In this document: positions 7,238-15,406 of the stretch, one piece after another | How positions within the stretch are numbered: the stretch's first letter is position 1 | Layout of the letters: each line of letters begins with the position of its first letter | Assembly (NCBI GenBank): GCA_019119495.1 | Contig: DWWX01000003.1 | Span: 1-64,000, forward strand | Source: Candidatus Gemmiger stercorigallinarum | GTDB lineage: Bacteria > Bacillota > Clostridia > Oscillospirales > Ruminococcaceae | Direction: 5' to 3' | Length of the DNA stretch: 64,000 nt | Translations under genes and position numbers: made by a program | The notes under the pieces: generated by a model | What the model was told of the DNA's origin: nothing | What the model saw: only the letters and a program-made list of their open reading frames with translations | Database searches by the model: none

Positions 7238-8163
7238 TCAAGGACGTTCTGCGCAGGATCGACGAGATCGACAAGGAACTGAAAAGCCTGGAGGGCGACC
7301 GCTCCGCGGTGGCAAAGCAGCGCCGCAAACAGCTGGAGCAGGGCCGTGCCGAGCTGCTGGAGGGCTGCGGCGACCTGACCGCCTCGGACAAGGTGTTCCT
7401 GGCCCGGCATCCCCACCGCCCCAAAATCGACGAGTACATCGGCGCGCTGTTTACCGATTTCTTTGTCCAGCGCGGCGACCGCCAGTGCAAGGAGGACCCC
7501 AGCATCCTGGGCGGCATCGCGCTGTACAAGGGCAGGCCGGTCACCGTCATCGGCCACCGCAAGGGCAATACCCTTGAGGAAAACATGAAATACAACTTCG
7601 GCATGCCCGGCCCCGAAGGCTACCGCAAGGCGCTGCGCCTGATGAAGCAGGCCGAAAAGTTCGGCCGGCCCGTCATCACCTTTATCGACACCCCCGGCGC
7701 CTACCCCGGCAAGGAAGCCGAGGAGCGGGGCCAGGGCGAGGCCATCGCCCGCAACCTGGCCGAGATGAGCGCCCTGACCGTGCCGGTCGTCGCCGTTGTC
7801 ACCGGCGAGGGCAGCAGCGGCGGCGCGCTGGCGCTGGGCGTTGCCAACCGGGTGCTGATGCTGGAAAACGCCATTTACAGCGTGCTCAGCCCCGAAGGCT
7901 TTGCCAGCATTCTGTGGAAGGATTCCAGCCGGCACGAGGAAGCCTGCGACGTGATGAAGCTGACCGCCCAGGACCTTTTGAACTACAAGGTCATCGACGA
8001 GATCGTGCCGGAGCCGCGGGGCGGCGCCCAGCTGGACCACAAGGCGCTGTTTGACGCGCTGGATGCCATCCTGGACCGGAACCTGAACCAGCTTTCCCGC
8101 ATGGGGGGCAATGCGCTGGCCGGCGCCCGCTACAAAAAGTTCCGCCAGATGGGCACCGTGTAA
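7234..8163 (+). CDS. accA: Acetyl-CoA carboxylase carboxyltransferase subunit alpha
   Basis: This is the 309-residue partner of AccD in the carboxyltransferase heterotetramer. It begins with the helical N-terminal region (IDEIDKELKSLEGDR) of AccA. The core has GDRQCKEDPSILGGIA, FGMPGPEGYRKALRLM, FIDTPGAYPG and EGSSGGALALGV, all diagnostic. The start is an ATGA overlap with accD. The biotin carrier (accB) and biotin carboxylase (accC) genes, usually linked in Clostridia, are not in this operon and must lie elsewhere if the enzyme is complete. Confidence 0.96.
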   Translation: MIKDVLRRIDEIDKELKSLEGDRSAVAKQRRKQLEQGRAELLEGCGDLTASDKVFLARHPHRPKIDEYIGALFTDFFVQRGDRQCKEDPSILGGIALYKGRPVTVIGHRKGNTLEENMKYNFGMPGPEGYRKALRLMKQAEKFGRPVITFIDTPGAYPGKEAEERGQGEAIARNLAEMSALTVPVVAVVTGEGSSGGALALGVANRVLMLENAIYSVLSPEGFASILWKDSSRHEEACDVMKLTAQDLLNYKVIDEIVPEPRGGAQLDHKALFDALDAILDRNLNQLSRMGGNALAGARYKKFRQMGTV

Positions 8164-8266
8164 GAGCGGCGGAAACAACTGGATCTTATGCGGCGCGCAG
8201 ACGCGCCGTTTCGATATTCTCTTTCAGAGTTGGCAGCGCGGCCTACCCGCCTGCCGGGGAGGTTGC

Positions 8267-9223
8267 ATGACAGGACTGAAAATGATCGGCATTGGCCGGG
8301 CGCTGCCCGGCCGGTGCGTGACGAACGATGATCTGAGCAAGATCGTGGAGACCAGCGACGCCTGGATCTCGGAGCGCACTGGTATCCGCCGGCGCTATTA
8401 CTGCGGCGAGGGCGAAAGCACCAACACCCTGATCGTCTCGGCGGCCCGCCAGGCCGTCGCCAACGCCGGCCTTACGCCGGAGGACATCGACTGCGTTATC
8501 GTCGCCACCGTTTCCAGCGACTATGCCTCGCCCAGCGTCGCCTGCCTGCTGCAGGCGGAGCTTGGCATCCGCGAGAACATCCCCGTAATGGACATCAACG
8601 CGGCCTGTGCCGGCTTTTTGTACGGCACCGCCACCGCCTCCGGCATGCTGCAGGTCTATGGCGGCAGATACGCGCTGGTGGTGGGCGGCGAGCAGCTCTC
8701 CCGCCTGATGGACATGAACGACCGCAGCACCTGCGTGCTGTTCGGCGACGCCGCCGGCGCCGCCGTCTACGAGCGGGACGAGACTGCCGACCTCTGCGTT
8801 GATTTGGGCTCCCGCGGCAACCTGGAGATCGAGATCCAGGGCTGCGCCCGCCCGGAACCGTCCGTCATCAAGATGAACGGCAACGCGGTGTTCCGCTTTG
8901 CGGTGGGCGTTATCCCCAGCAGCCTGAACCGGGTGATGGCAAAGGCCGGCCTGACCATGGACCAGATCGACTGGGTGGTCTGCCACCAGGCCAACGCCCG
9001 CATCATCGACCACTGCGCCAAAAAGCTGGGCGCGCCCGAAAAATTCTACAAAAACATCGACCGCTACGGCAACACCAGCGCCGCCAGCATCCCCCTTGCC
9101 CTGTACGATATGTGGCAGGAGGGCCTTTTGCAGCATGAGGAAAAGGTGCTGGCTGTGGGCTTTGGCGGCGGCCTGACCTGGGCCGGCGCGCTGCTCAACC
9201 TCAGCCTGGGCGCGGTAAAGTGA
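8267..9223 (+). CDS. fabH: 3-oxoacyl-ACP synthase III (FabH)
   Basis: FabH condenses acetyl-CoA with malonyl-ACP to start each fatty acid. The 318-residue thiolase-fold protein has the catalytic Cys in NAACAGFLYG (about residue 114), His in VCHQANARI and Asn in YGNTSAASIPLAL. The ATG at 8267 is preceded by GGGGAGG; the longer ORF-track version is not supported. A spacer of about 100 bases after accA contains no terminator I can recognise, so it stays in the operon. Confidence 0.96.
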   Translation: MTGLKMIGIGRALPGRCVTNDDLSKIVETSDAWISERTGIRRRYYCGEGESTNTLIVSAARQAVANAGLTPEDIDCVIVATVSSDYASPSVACLLQAELGIRENIPVMDINAACAGFLYGTATASGMLQVYGGRYALVVGGEQLSRLMDMNDRSTCVLFGDAAGAAVYERDETADLCVDLGSRGNLEIEIQGCARPEPSVIKMNGNAVFRFAVGVIPSSLNRVMAKAGLTMDQIDWVVCHQANARIIDHCAKKLGAPEKFYKNIDRYGNTSAASIPLALYDMWQEGLLQHEEKVLAVGFGGGLTWAGALLNLSLGAVK

Positions 9224-9260
9224 TTTCGTACCCGGACACACCCCACATGGGAGGTAGACA

Positions 9261-10202
9261 ATGAAACTGCTCAACGAGATCCTTGGAACCAGATACCCCA
9301 TCATCCAGGGCGGCATGGCCAACATTGCCACCGGCGAGTTCGCCGCCGCCTGCTCCAATGCCGGCGCGCTGGGCCTGATCGGCGGCGGCGGCATGCGCAG
9401 CGGCGACGACCTGCGCGCCCACATCCGCCGCTGCCGCGAGCTGACCGACAAGCCCTTCGGCGTCAACATCATGCTGATGCACCCCTGCGCCGACGAGTTT
9501 GCCCAGATCGTCATTGACGAGAAGGTGCCCGTGGTCACCACCGGCGCCGGCAACCCCGGCAAGTATGTGGCCAAGTGGAAGGAAGCCGGCATCGTCGTCA
9601 TCCCCGTGGTGGCGGCCGCCGTGCTGGCCAAGCACCTGGCCAAAACCGGCGTGGACGCCGTCATCGCCGAGGGCACCGAGAGCGGCGGCCATGTGGGCGA
9701 GATGACCACCATGGCGCTGGTGCCCCAGGTGGTGGACGCGGTGGACCTGCCGGTCATCGCAGCCGGCGGCATCGCCGACGGCCGCCAGATGGCCGCGGCC
9801 TTTGCGCTGGGCGCCTGCGGCGTGCAAGTGGGCACCTGCCTGCTGACCAGCACCGAGTGCCCCATCCACGAAAACTACAAGAAAGCCCTGCTCAAGGCCA
9901 AGGACAGCGATACCATCGTCACCGGCCGCATCGGCGGCACCCCCGTGCGCGTGCTGAAAAACAAGATGGCCCGCGAGTACGTCCGCCGCGAGAAGGAGGG
10001 CGCCGACAAGATGGAGCTGGAAAACTACACCCTGGGCAGCCTGCGCCGCGCCGTGTTTGACGGCGACACCGACACCGGCAGCCTGATGGCCGGCCAGGTG
10101 GCGGGCATGCTGCACGACATCCGCCCGGTGGCCGACATCCTGGACGAGCTGTGGGCCGGCGCCCAAAAGCGCATCCGGGAGATCCAGACCATTGCCCATT
10201 GA
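9261..10202 (+). CDS. fabK: Enoyl-ACP reductase II (FabK, FMN-dependent)
   Basis: This 313-residue TIM-barrel flavoprotein of the nitronate monooxygenase/FabK family catalyses the last reduction of the elongation cycle. Diagnostic segments are YPIIQGGMANIATGEFAAA, GALGLIGGGGM, TTGAGNPGKYV, EGTESGGHVGEMTTM and AAGGIADGRQMAAA, and the C-terminal helical part is typical of FabK. No fabI is in the operon, so this is probably the main enoyl reductase; FabK is known not to be inhibited by triclosan. GGGAGG precedes the ATG. Confidence 0.95.
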   Translation: MKLLNEILGTRYPIIQGGMANIATGEFAAACSNAGALGLIGGGGMRSGDDLRAHIRRCRELTDKPFGVNIMLMHPCADEFAQIVIDEKVPVVTTGAGNPGKYVAKWKEAGIVVIPVVAAAVLAKHLAKTGVDAVIAEGTESGGHVGEMTTMALVPQVVDAVDLPVIAAGGIADGRQMAAAFALGACGVQVGTCLLTSTECPIHENYKKALLKAKDSDTIVTGRIGGTPVRVLKNKMAREYVRREKEGADKMELENYTLGSLRRAVFDGDTDTGSLMAGQVAGMLHDIRPVADILDELWAGAQKRIREIQTIAH

Positions 10203-10237
10203 GATCGCCCGGACCACCGGATAAGGAGAGTTTGCGC

Positions 10238-11173
10238 ATGAAACTTGCATTTTTGTATGCCGGCCAGGGCAGCCAGCACGCCGGCATGGGCCGCGATCTG
10301 TACGAGGCCAACGCCGACTTCCGCGCGGCCTTTGACGCGGCGCACCTGGACTTTGATCTGAAAACCGTCTGCTTTGACGACCCCGACGGCGTCATCAACC
10401 AGACCCAGTACACCCAGCCCTGCATGGTGGCTTTTGCCGTGGGCATGACCGCCGCGCTGTACGCCAAAGGCATCCGGCCGGAGTACGCCGCCGGCCTGTC
10501 TTTGGGCGAGTATTCAGCCCTGAACGCCGCCGGCGTGCTGGACGCCGCCACCACGGTGGAGCTGGTGGCTTTCCGCGGCAAGGCGATGGCCAAGGCCGCC
10601 GAGGGCATCGAGTGCGGCATGACCGCCGTGATGATGCTGGACCGCGACAAGCTGCAGGCCTGCTGCGACCAGGCTTCCGCCCTGGGCGTGGTGCAGATCT
10701 GCAATTACAACTGCCCCGGCCAGCTGGTCATCGGCGGCGAGAAGGCCGCGGTGGACAAGGCCTCCGAGCTGGCCAAGGCCGCCGGCGCAAAACGCTGCAT
10801 CCCCCTCAAGGTCAGCGGGCCTTTCCACACCAGTTTGATGCACCCCGCCGGCGACGCGCTGGCCGAGCGGTTCCGGACGGTGGACTTCCAGCCGATGCAG
10901 CTGCCGGTTTTGTTCAACTGCCTGGGCCATGAAAAGGCGGACGACCAGACCATCCCCCAGCTGCTGGAGCGCCAGGTCCAGTCCAGCGTCTACATGGAGG
11001 ACACCATCCGCCGCCTGGCCGAGCTGGGCGTGGATACCATCGTCGAGATCGGCCCTGGCCATGCGCTGTCCGGCTTTGTCAAAAAGACGGTGGGCGCCGC
11101 CATCCGCTGCATCCCCGTCGAGACGGCCGCTGAGTTTGACGCCGCCGTCGCCGAGCTGACCAGGGAGGGCTGA
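10238..11173 (+). CDS. fabD: Malonyl-CoA:ACP S-malonyltransferase (FabD)
   Basis: FabD moves malonyl from CoA to ACP. The 311-residue protein starts with LAFLYAGQGSQHAGMG and carries the nucleophile elbow AGLSLGEYSAL (Ser near residue 88) and the catalytic-His segment SGPFHTSLM. The ATG at 10238 follows AAGGAGAG; the in-frame upstream extension in the ORF track is not supported. It is separated from fabG by only two bases. Confidence 0.96.
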   Translation: MKLAFLYAGQGSQHAGMGRDLYEANADFRAAFDAAHLDFDLKTVCFDDPDGVINQTQYTQPCMVAFAVGMTAALYAKGIRPEYAAGLSLGEYSALNAAGVLDAATTVELVAFRGKAMAKAAEGIECGMTAVMMLDRDKLQACCDQASALGVVQICNYNCPGQLVIGGEKAAVDKASELAKAAGAKRCIPLKVSGPFHTSLMHPAGDALAERFRTVDFQPMQLPVLFNCLGHEKADDQTIPQLLERQVQSSVYMEDTIRRLAELGVDTIVEIGPGHALSGFVKKTVGAAIRCIPVETAAEFDAAVAELTREG

Positions 11174-11175
11174 GC

Positions 11176-11931
11176 ATGAAAGCAATGGAAGCGCCCGCCC
11201 GCCGCGTGGCGGTGGTCACCGGCGGCAGCCGCGGCATCGGCCGCGCCGTCTGCATCCGCCTGGCCAAGGCCGGGTATGACATCGCGCTGAACTACGCCGG
11301 CAACGCCGCCGCGGCCGAGGAGACCGCGGGCGTCTGCCGCGAGGCCGGCGCCGCTGTGCTGACCGTGCAGGCGGACGTATCGGACCCTGCCGGCTGCGAT
11401 GCGCTGATCGACGCCGTCAAGGCGCAGTTCGGCCGCGTGGACGTGCTGGTCAACAACGCCGGCGTCACCCGCGACTGCCTGCTGATGCGCCTGACCGAGG
11501 AGGACTACGACAAGGTTCTGGACACCAACCTGAAAGGCGCGGTGTTCTGCTGCAAAGCGGTCAGCCGCCTGATGATGAAGCAGCGGTACGGCCGCATCAT
11601 CAACATGTCCAGCGTGGTGGGCCTGCGGGGCAACGCCGGCCAGGTCAACTACTCGGCCAGCAAGGCGGGCCTGATCGGCCTGACCAAGAGCCTGGCCAAG
11701 GAGCTTGCCTCCCGCGGCGTCACCGTCAACGCGGTGGCCCCCGGCTTTGTGGGCACCGAGATGACCGACGCCATGCCGGAAGCCGCCAAGGCCGCCACCC
11801 TGGCTTCCATCCCCGCCGGCCGCATCGCCGACCCGGACGAGATCGCCCGCGCGGTGGAGTTCTTCGCCGCCGAGGGCAGCGGCTACATCACCGGCCAGGT
11901 CCTGTGCGTGGACGGCGGCATGGCGATGTGA
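11176..11931 (+). CDS. fabG: 3-oxoacyl-ACP reductase (FabG)
   Basis: FabG is the NADPH-dependent ketoreductase of chain elongation, a short-chain dehydrogenase of 251 residues. The nucleotide-binding motif TGGSRGIGRA is near residue 15. NNAG and the catalytic set Ser (MSSVVG), Tyr and Lys (YSASKAG, about 159 and 163) are intact. GGAGG lies within the end of fabD. The N-terminus is about five residues longer than usual. Confidence 0.96.
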   Translation: MKAMEAPARRVAVVTGGSRGIGRAVCIRLAKAGYDIALNYAGNAAAAEETAGVCREAGAAVLTVQADVSDPAGCDALIDAVKAQFGRVDVLVNNAGVTRDCLLMRLTEEDYDKVLDTNLKGAVFCCKAVSRLMMKQRYGRIINMSSVVGLRGNAGQVNYSASKAGLIGLTKSLAKELASRGVTVNAVAPGFVGTEMTDAMPEAAKAATLASIPAGRIADPDEIARAVEFFAAEGSGYITGQVLCVDGGMAM

Positions 11932-11961
11932 AAAAATGGGACAGACCGGCGTCTTTGCCGC

Positions 11962-11990
11962 TTGACGGTCCGTTCCTGTGCGTGTTACAT
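11962..11990 (+). promoter_or_regulatory. Possible internal promoter upstream of fabF
   Basis: TTGACG and TTACAT are spaced 17 bases apart in the 193-base gap between fabG and fabF, the longest gap inside the operon. A short hairpin (GGCCGATG paired with CATCGGCC, 12000-12019) follows. Confidence 0.5.
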
Positions 11991-12124
11991 CTTTTTCAGG
12001 GCCGATGCTCCCATCGGCCTGTTGTGTTCCCGGCAGGGTGCCGGCGGGAAGGACCTGCCCCGGCGCCAAAAAACTTCCTCCTGCCGGGTTTCCGATCCTT
12101 TACTGAACAAGAGGAGTATCGTCT

Positions 12125-13372
12125 ATGGAAAAACGCAGAGTCGTGGTCACCGGCATCGGCACGGTGAACCCCATCGGCCTGAACGCCGCCGAGACCTGGG
12201 CCAACGCCCGCGCGGGTGTCTGCGGCATCGGCCCCATCACCCGCTTTGATACCACCAACTTCAAGGTCAAGCTGGCCGGCGAAGTCAAAAACTTTGACCC
12301 GGAGACCGTCATCGACCGCCGCGAGGCCAAAAAGATGGCCCGCTTTACCCAGATGGCCGTTGCCGCGGCCGACGAGGCCGTGAAGGACAGCGGACTGTCC
12401 ATCGAGAAGGACGACCCTGCCCTGGAACGCTGCGGCATCATCCTCTCCAGCGGCATCGGCAGCCTGCCCACCATCGAGGAGGAGCACAGCCGCGGCCTGG
12501 CCAAGGGCTTTGAGCGGGTCAGCCCCTTCTTTATCCCCATGGTCATCCCCAACATGGCGGCGGCGCAGATCGCCATCCGCACTGGCTTCAAGGGCATTTG
12601 CACCTGCCCGGTCACGGCCTGCGCCGGCGGCACCAACGCCGTGGGCGACGCCTTCCACCGCATCCGCGACGGCTACGAGGACGTGATGATCGCCGGCGGC
12701 ACCGAGGGCTGCGTCAGCGAACTGGCCATCGGCGGATTTTCCAGCATGAAAGCCCTGACCACCTGCGCCGACCCCGACGCGGCCAGCGTGCCCTTTGACG
12801 CCCGCCGTTCCGGCTTTGTGCTGGGCGAGGGCAGCGGCATCCTGGTGTTGGAGGAGCTGGAGCACGCAAAGGCCCGCGGCGCCAAGATCTACGCCGAGAT
12901 GGTCGGCTACGGCGCCAACTGCGACGCCTACCACATGACCGCCCCCGCGCCCCACGGCGCCGGCGGCGCGGCCTGCATGACGCTGGCCTTGAACGACGCC
13001 GGCATCCGCCCGGTGGATGTGGACTACATCAACGCCCACGGCACCTCCACCAAGATGAACGATTCCTGCGAGACCGAGGCCATCAAGACCGCCTTTGGCG
13101 ACTGGGCGTACAAGCTGTGCGTTTCCAGCACCAAGAGCATGACCGGCCACCTGCTGGGCGGTGCCGGCGGCGTCGAGGCGGTGCTGACCGCGCTGGCGGT
13201 GCGCGACGGCTTTGTGCCCGCCACCATCCATTACGAGCAGCCCGACCCGGAGCTGGACCTGGACTACGTGCCCAACGTCGGCCGCGAAAAGCCCCTGCGC
13301 TACGCCATGAGCAACAGCCTGGGCTTTGGCGGCCACAACGCCTGCATCGTGCTGAAAAAGTGGGAGGGCTGA
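12125..13372 (+). CDS. fabF: 3-oxoacyl-ACP synthase II (FabF)
   Basis: FabF is the elongating condensing enzyme (acyl-ACP plus malonyl-ACP). The 415-residue thiolase-fold protein has Cys in TACAGGTNAVGDAF (about 166), His in NAHGTSTKMND and the second His in KSMTGHLLGGAGG. The closing NSLGFGGHNAC is typical. The ATG follows GAGGAG. It overlaps nothing upstream but is three bases from fabZ. Confidence 0.96.
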   Translation: MEKRRVVVTGIGTVNPIGLNAAETWANARAGVCGIGPITRFDTTNFKVKLAGEVKNFDPETVIDRREAKKMARFTQMAVAAADEAVKDSGLSIEKDDPALERCGIILSSGIGSLPTIEEEHSRGLAKGFERVSPFFIPMVIPNMAAAQIAIRTGFKGICTCPVTACAGGTNAVGDAFHRIRDGYEDVMIAGGTEGCVSELAIGGFSSMKALTTCADPDAASVPFDARRSGFVLGEGSGILVLEELEHAKARGAKIYAEMVGYGANCDAYHMTAPAPHGAGGAACMTLALNDAGIRPVDVDYINAHGTSTKMNDSCETEAIKTAFGDWAYKLCVSSTKSMTGHLLGGAGGVEAVLTALAVRDGFVPATIHYEQPDPELDLDYVPNVGREKPLRYAMSNSLGFGGHNACIVLKKWEG

Positions 13373-13375
13373 GCC

Positions 13376-13867
13376 ATGACGGTTGAATCCAAGATCCCCG
13401 CCGCCCCGCGGGAGAACGCGGTCACCCTGACCTGCGACCAGATCGCCGAGATCCTGCCCCACCGCTATCCCTTTGCGCTGGTGGACCGCATCCTGGACAT
13501 GGAGCCGGGCCAGTGGGCCATGGGCCGCAAGTGCGTCAGCGGCAACGAGGCGTTTTTCTGCGGCCATTTCCCCGGCCACAAGGTCATGCCCGGTGTGCTG
13601 ATTTTGGAGGCGATGGCCCAGGTGGGCGGCGTGGCGCTGCTGTGCCAGCCGGAGAACAAGGGCAAGCTGGCGCTGTTCGGCGGCATCAAGAACGCCCGCT
13701 TCAAGCACCAGGTCACCCCCGGCGACGTGCTGGAACTCCAGTGCGAGATCGTCCGCCGCATGGGCCCCGTGGGCTACGGCATGGGCCGCGCCTACGTGGA
13801 CGGCAAGCTGGCCGCCCAGGCGGAGCTGACCTTTGCCCTGGTGGACGCGGACAGCGCAGCCAAGTAA
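13376..13867 (+). CDS. fabZ: 3-hydroxyacyl-ACP dehydratase (FabZ)
   Basis: This 163-residue hot-dog-fold dehydratase has [13 protein letters not shown] and the active-site segment [20 protein letters not shown], with its His and Glu. It converts 3-hydroxyacyl-ACP to trans-2-enoyl-ACP. The first 18 residues before the domain are an unremarkable extension. A very strong terminator 16 bases later closes the operon. No FabA/FabM-type isomerase gene accompanies it, so the route to unsaturated chains is not visible here. Confidence 0.95.
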   Translation: MTVESKIPAAPRENAVTLTCDQIAEILPHRYPFALVDRILDMEPGQWAMGRKCVSGNEAFFCGHFPGHKVMPGVLILEAMAQVGGVALLCQPENKGKLALFGGIKNARFKHQVTPGDVLELQCEIVRRMGPVGYGMGRAYVDGKLAAQAELTFALVDADSAAK

Positions 13868-13883
13868 CGCTGATTTGATAACC

Positions 13884-13929
13884 AAAACCGGCAGGAGCCT
13901 GCAAATACGCAGGCTCCTGCCGGTTTTTT
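13884..13929 (+). terminator. Intrinsic terminator of the fatty acid operon
   Basis: A 19-base-pair stem (AAAACCGGCAGGAGCCTGC and complement) with a 6-base loop is followed by a run of Ts. Confidence 0.96.
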
Positions 13930-14104
13930 GCATCTCTGGCTTTGGGGATGGGGGAAAGCCTGCCGTCCCGCTTTGCGGGGTAGGCGCGCTGGCCTGCGCC
14001 GGAAAACCGCTGCGGCTTTGTCGGCAGGGCGGGGGGCTGCCGGCAGACTGTCAAAAGCCGGCGTCCGCCGGGGCGGGGGAGAGGAGTGCAGCCCGTCCGG
14101 CCCT

Positions 14105-15178
14105 TCACCCGGCGGCAAACTCCGCCTTTGCCTCGGTCAGCCATTCGGCGAATGCCGGGTCGCCCTGCAAAAACGCCATGTCCGGGTCGGCGCCGGCCTG
14201 GCGGATCAGCTCGGCCATCATGGCCCGGTACAGCTCGGCGGTCTGCCCTTTGCCGTCCGGCTTTGCGGGCAGGTGGCGGAAAAACGGCTGTGCCTGCAGC
14301 GGCGGCTCCGGCCGCCTTGCCGCGTCCGACAGCTGCCGCAGCAGCGCCACGGCGCGGGGCGCGTCCTGCTGTTTCAGCGCGGCCACCAGCTCCAGGTGGA
14401 TGCCGGTCAAGCCCGGGTAGCCCAGCAGCGCCAGCATCTGCCGCCCTGCGGCGGCGATGGCGTCGGCGTCCGCGGGGCGCTGCTCGGCCAGGGCCACTTC
14501 CACCAGCGTGGCCAGCGCCTGCACCAGCGCCGAGACGGTCAGCGCCAGCCAGCTTTCGGTGACCTGCCCGGCTTCCGCCCAGCGGCCCTGGCTGCAGTAC
14601 AGGCCGGCTTGCATCTGCTCCTTGCCGGGCATCACCGGCCCCGGCAGTTCGGACAAAAGCGCCTGCGCCTCGGCGTAGCGGCCGGCGTCCCGGTAGCGCA
14701 GCACCAGCATGGTCTTGGCCTGCCGGGCCACCGTCTCGTCGGGGCTGGCGGCGGCTTTCTCGTACAGGGGCATGATCTCCGGCAGCATCCGGCTGCGCAG
14801 CGCCGGATCGGTGGCGCACAGCCCGTCCAGCGCCGTGGCGGCGTTCACCAGCAGCAGGCCGCTGGCGGGGTATTCCTGCAATTTGCGCCGGGCCAGGGCA
14901 AGGGCGGCGTCAAAGCCTTTCTGCCGCCCGGTGTCGCACAGCAGGTTCAAAAATTCTGCGATCTCGCTGCAGGCGGGCTCGGCGGAAAAGCCCAGCAGGG
15001 TGTTGGGGTCGGTCTCCAGCCGGCGGGCCAGGGCGGGCAGCAGCGCCATGTCGGGCAGGGACAGGTCGTTCTCCCACTTGCTCACCGCGGCGGCGGTCAC
15101 GCCCAGGGTGTCGGCCAGCTGCTCCTGGGTCAGCCCCAGGGCGCCGCGGCGGCTGCGGATGGTTTCGCTCAGTTTCAT
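14105..15178 (-). CDS. XRE-family transcriptional regulator with helical-repeat C-terminus
   Basis: The N-terminal 60 or so residues form a Cro/C1-type helix-turn-helix (LTQEQLADTLGVTAAAVSKWE, followed by SLPDMALLPALARRL). The remaining 290 residues are Ala/Leu-rich, paired helices that look like TPR-type repeats, with no catalytic motif. Length is 357. Such regulators in clostridia respond to unknown ligands or peptides. It is monocistronic on the minus strand, with its own promoter, and lies between the fab terminator and uvrA. Target genes cannot be read from the sequence. Confidence 0.82.
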   Translation of the reverse strand: MKLSETIRSRRGALGLTQEQLADTLGVTAAAVSKWENDLSLPDMALLPALARRLETDPNTLLGFSAEPACSEIAEFLNLLCDTGRQKGFDAALALARRKLQEYPASGLLLVNAATALDGLCATDPALRSRMLPEIMPLYEKAAASPDETVARQAKTMLVLRYRDAGRYAEAQALLSELPGPVMPGKEQMQAGLYCSQGRWAEAGQVTESWLALTVSALVQALATLVEVALAEQRPADADAIAAAGRQMLALLGYPGLTGIHLELVAALKQQDAPRAVALLRQLSDAARRPEPPLQAQPFFRHLPAKPDGKGQTAELYRAMMAELIRQAGADPDMAFLQGDPAFAEWLTEAKAEFAAG

Positions 15179-15255
15179 TTTGCGGTCCTCGCTTTCAGAC
15201 AGGAAAGATGCCTTGCACTGCGGATGCCCACGGCCGTGTCTGCTTCCGTGCCTTT

Positions 15256-15285
15256 ATCATACCACCGCCCCCACCCGCCGCACAA
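15256..15285 (-). promoter_or_regulatory. Predicted promoter of the XRE regulator gene
   Basis: On the minus strand TTGTGC and TATGAT are 18 bases apart, with TG one base before the -10. The -10 is about 80 bases upstream of the start codon. Confidence 0.5.
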
Positions 15286-15330
15286 TGGAGCCGTTGTTGC
15301 GCAAAGGTCGAAAAAATCAACCGGCGGTTG

Positions 15331-15373
15331 AAAAAGGCCCGCCGCAGAGCGTTGCCACTCTGCGGCGGGCCTT
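15331..15373 (-). terminator. Intrinsic terminator of uvrBA
   Basis: A 16-base-pair stem (AAGGCCCGCCGCAGAG and complement), read on the minus strand, ends in TTTTT about 35 bases after the uvrA stop. Confidence 0.92.
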
Positions 15374-15406
15374 GGTTTGTATCAAAAAGGGGGGGGACGC
15401 TGCGGT

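Noticed and set aside
11996-13933. 645-codon minus-strand frame opposite fabF and fabZ
   Set aside because: Antisense shadow; begins inside the fab terminator.
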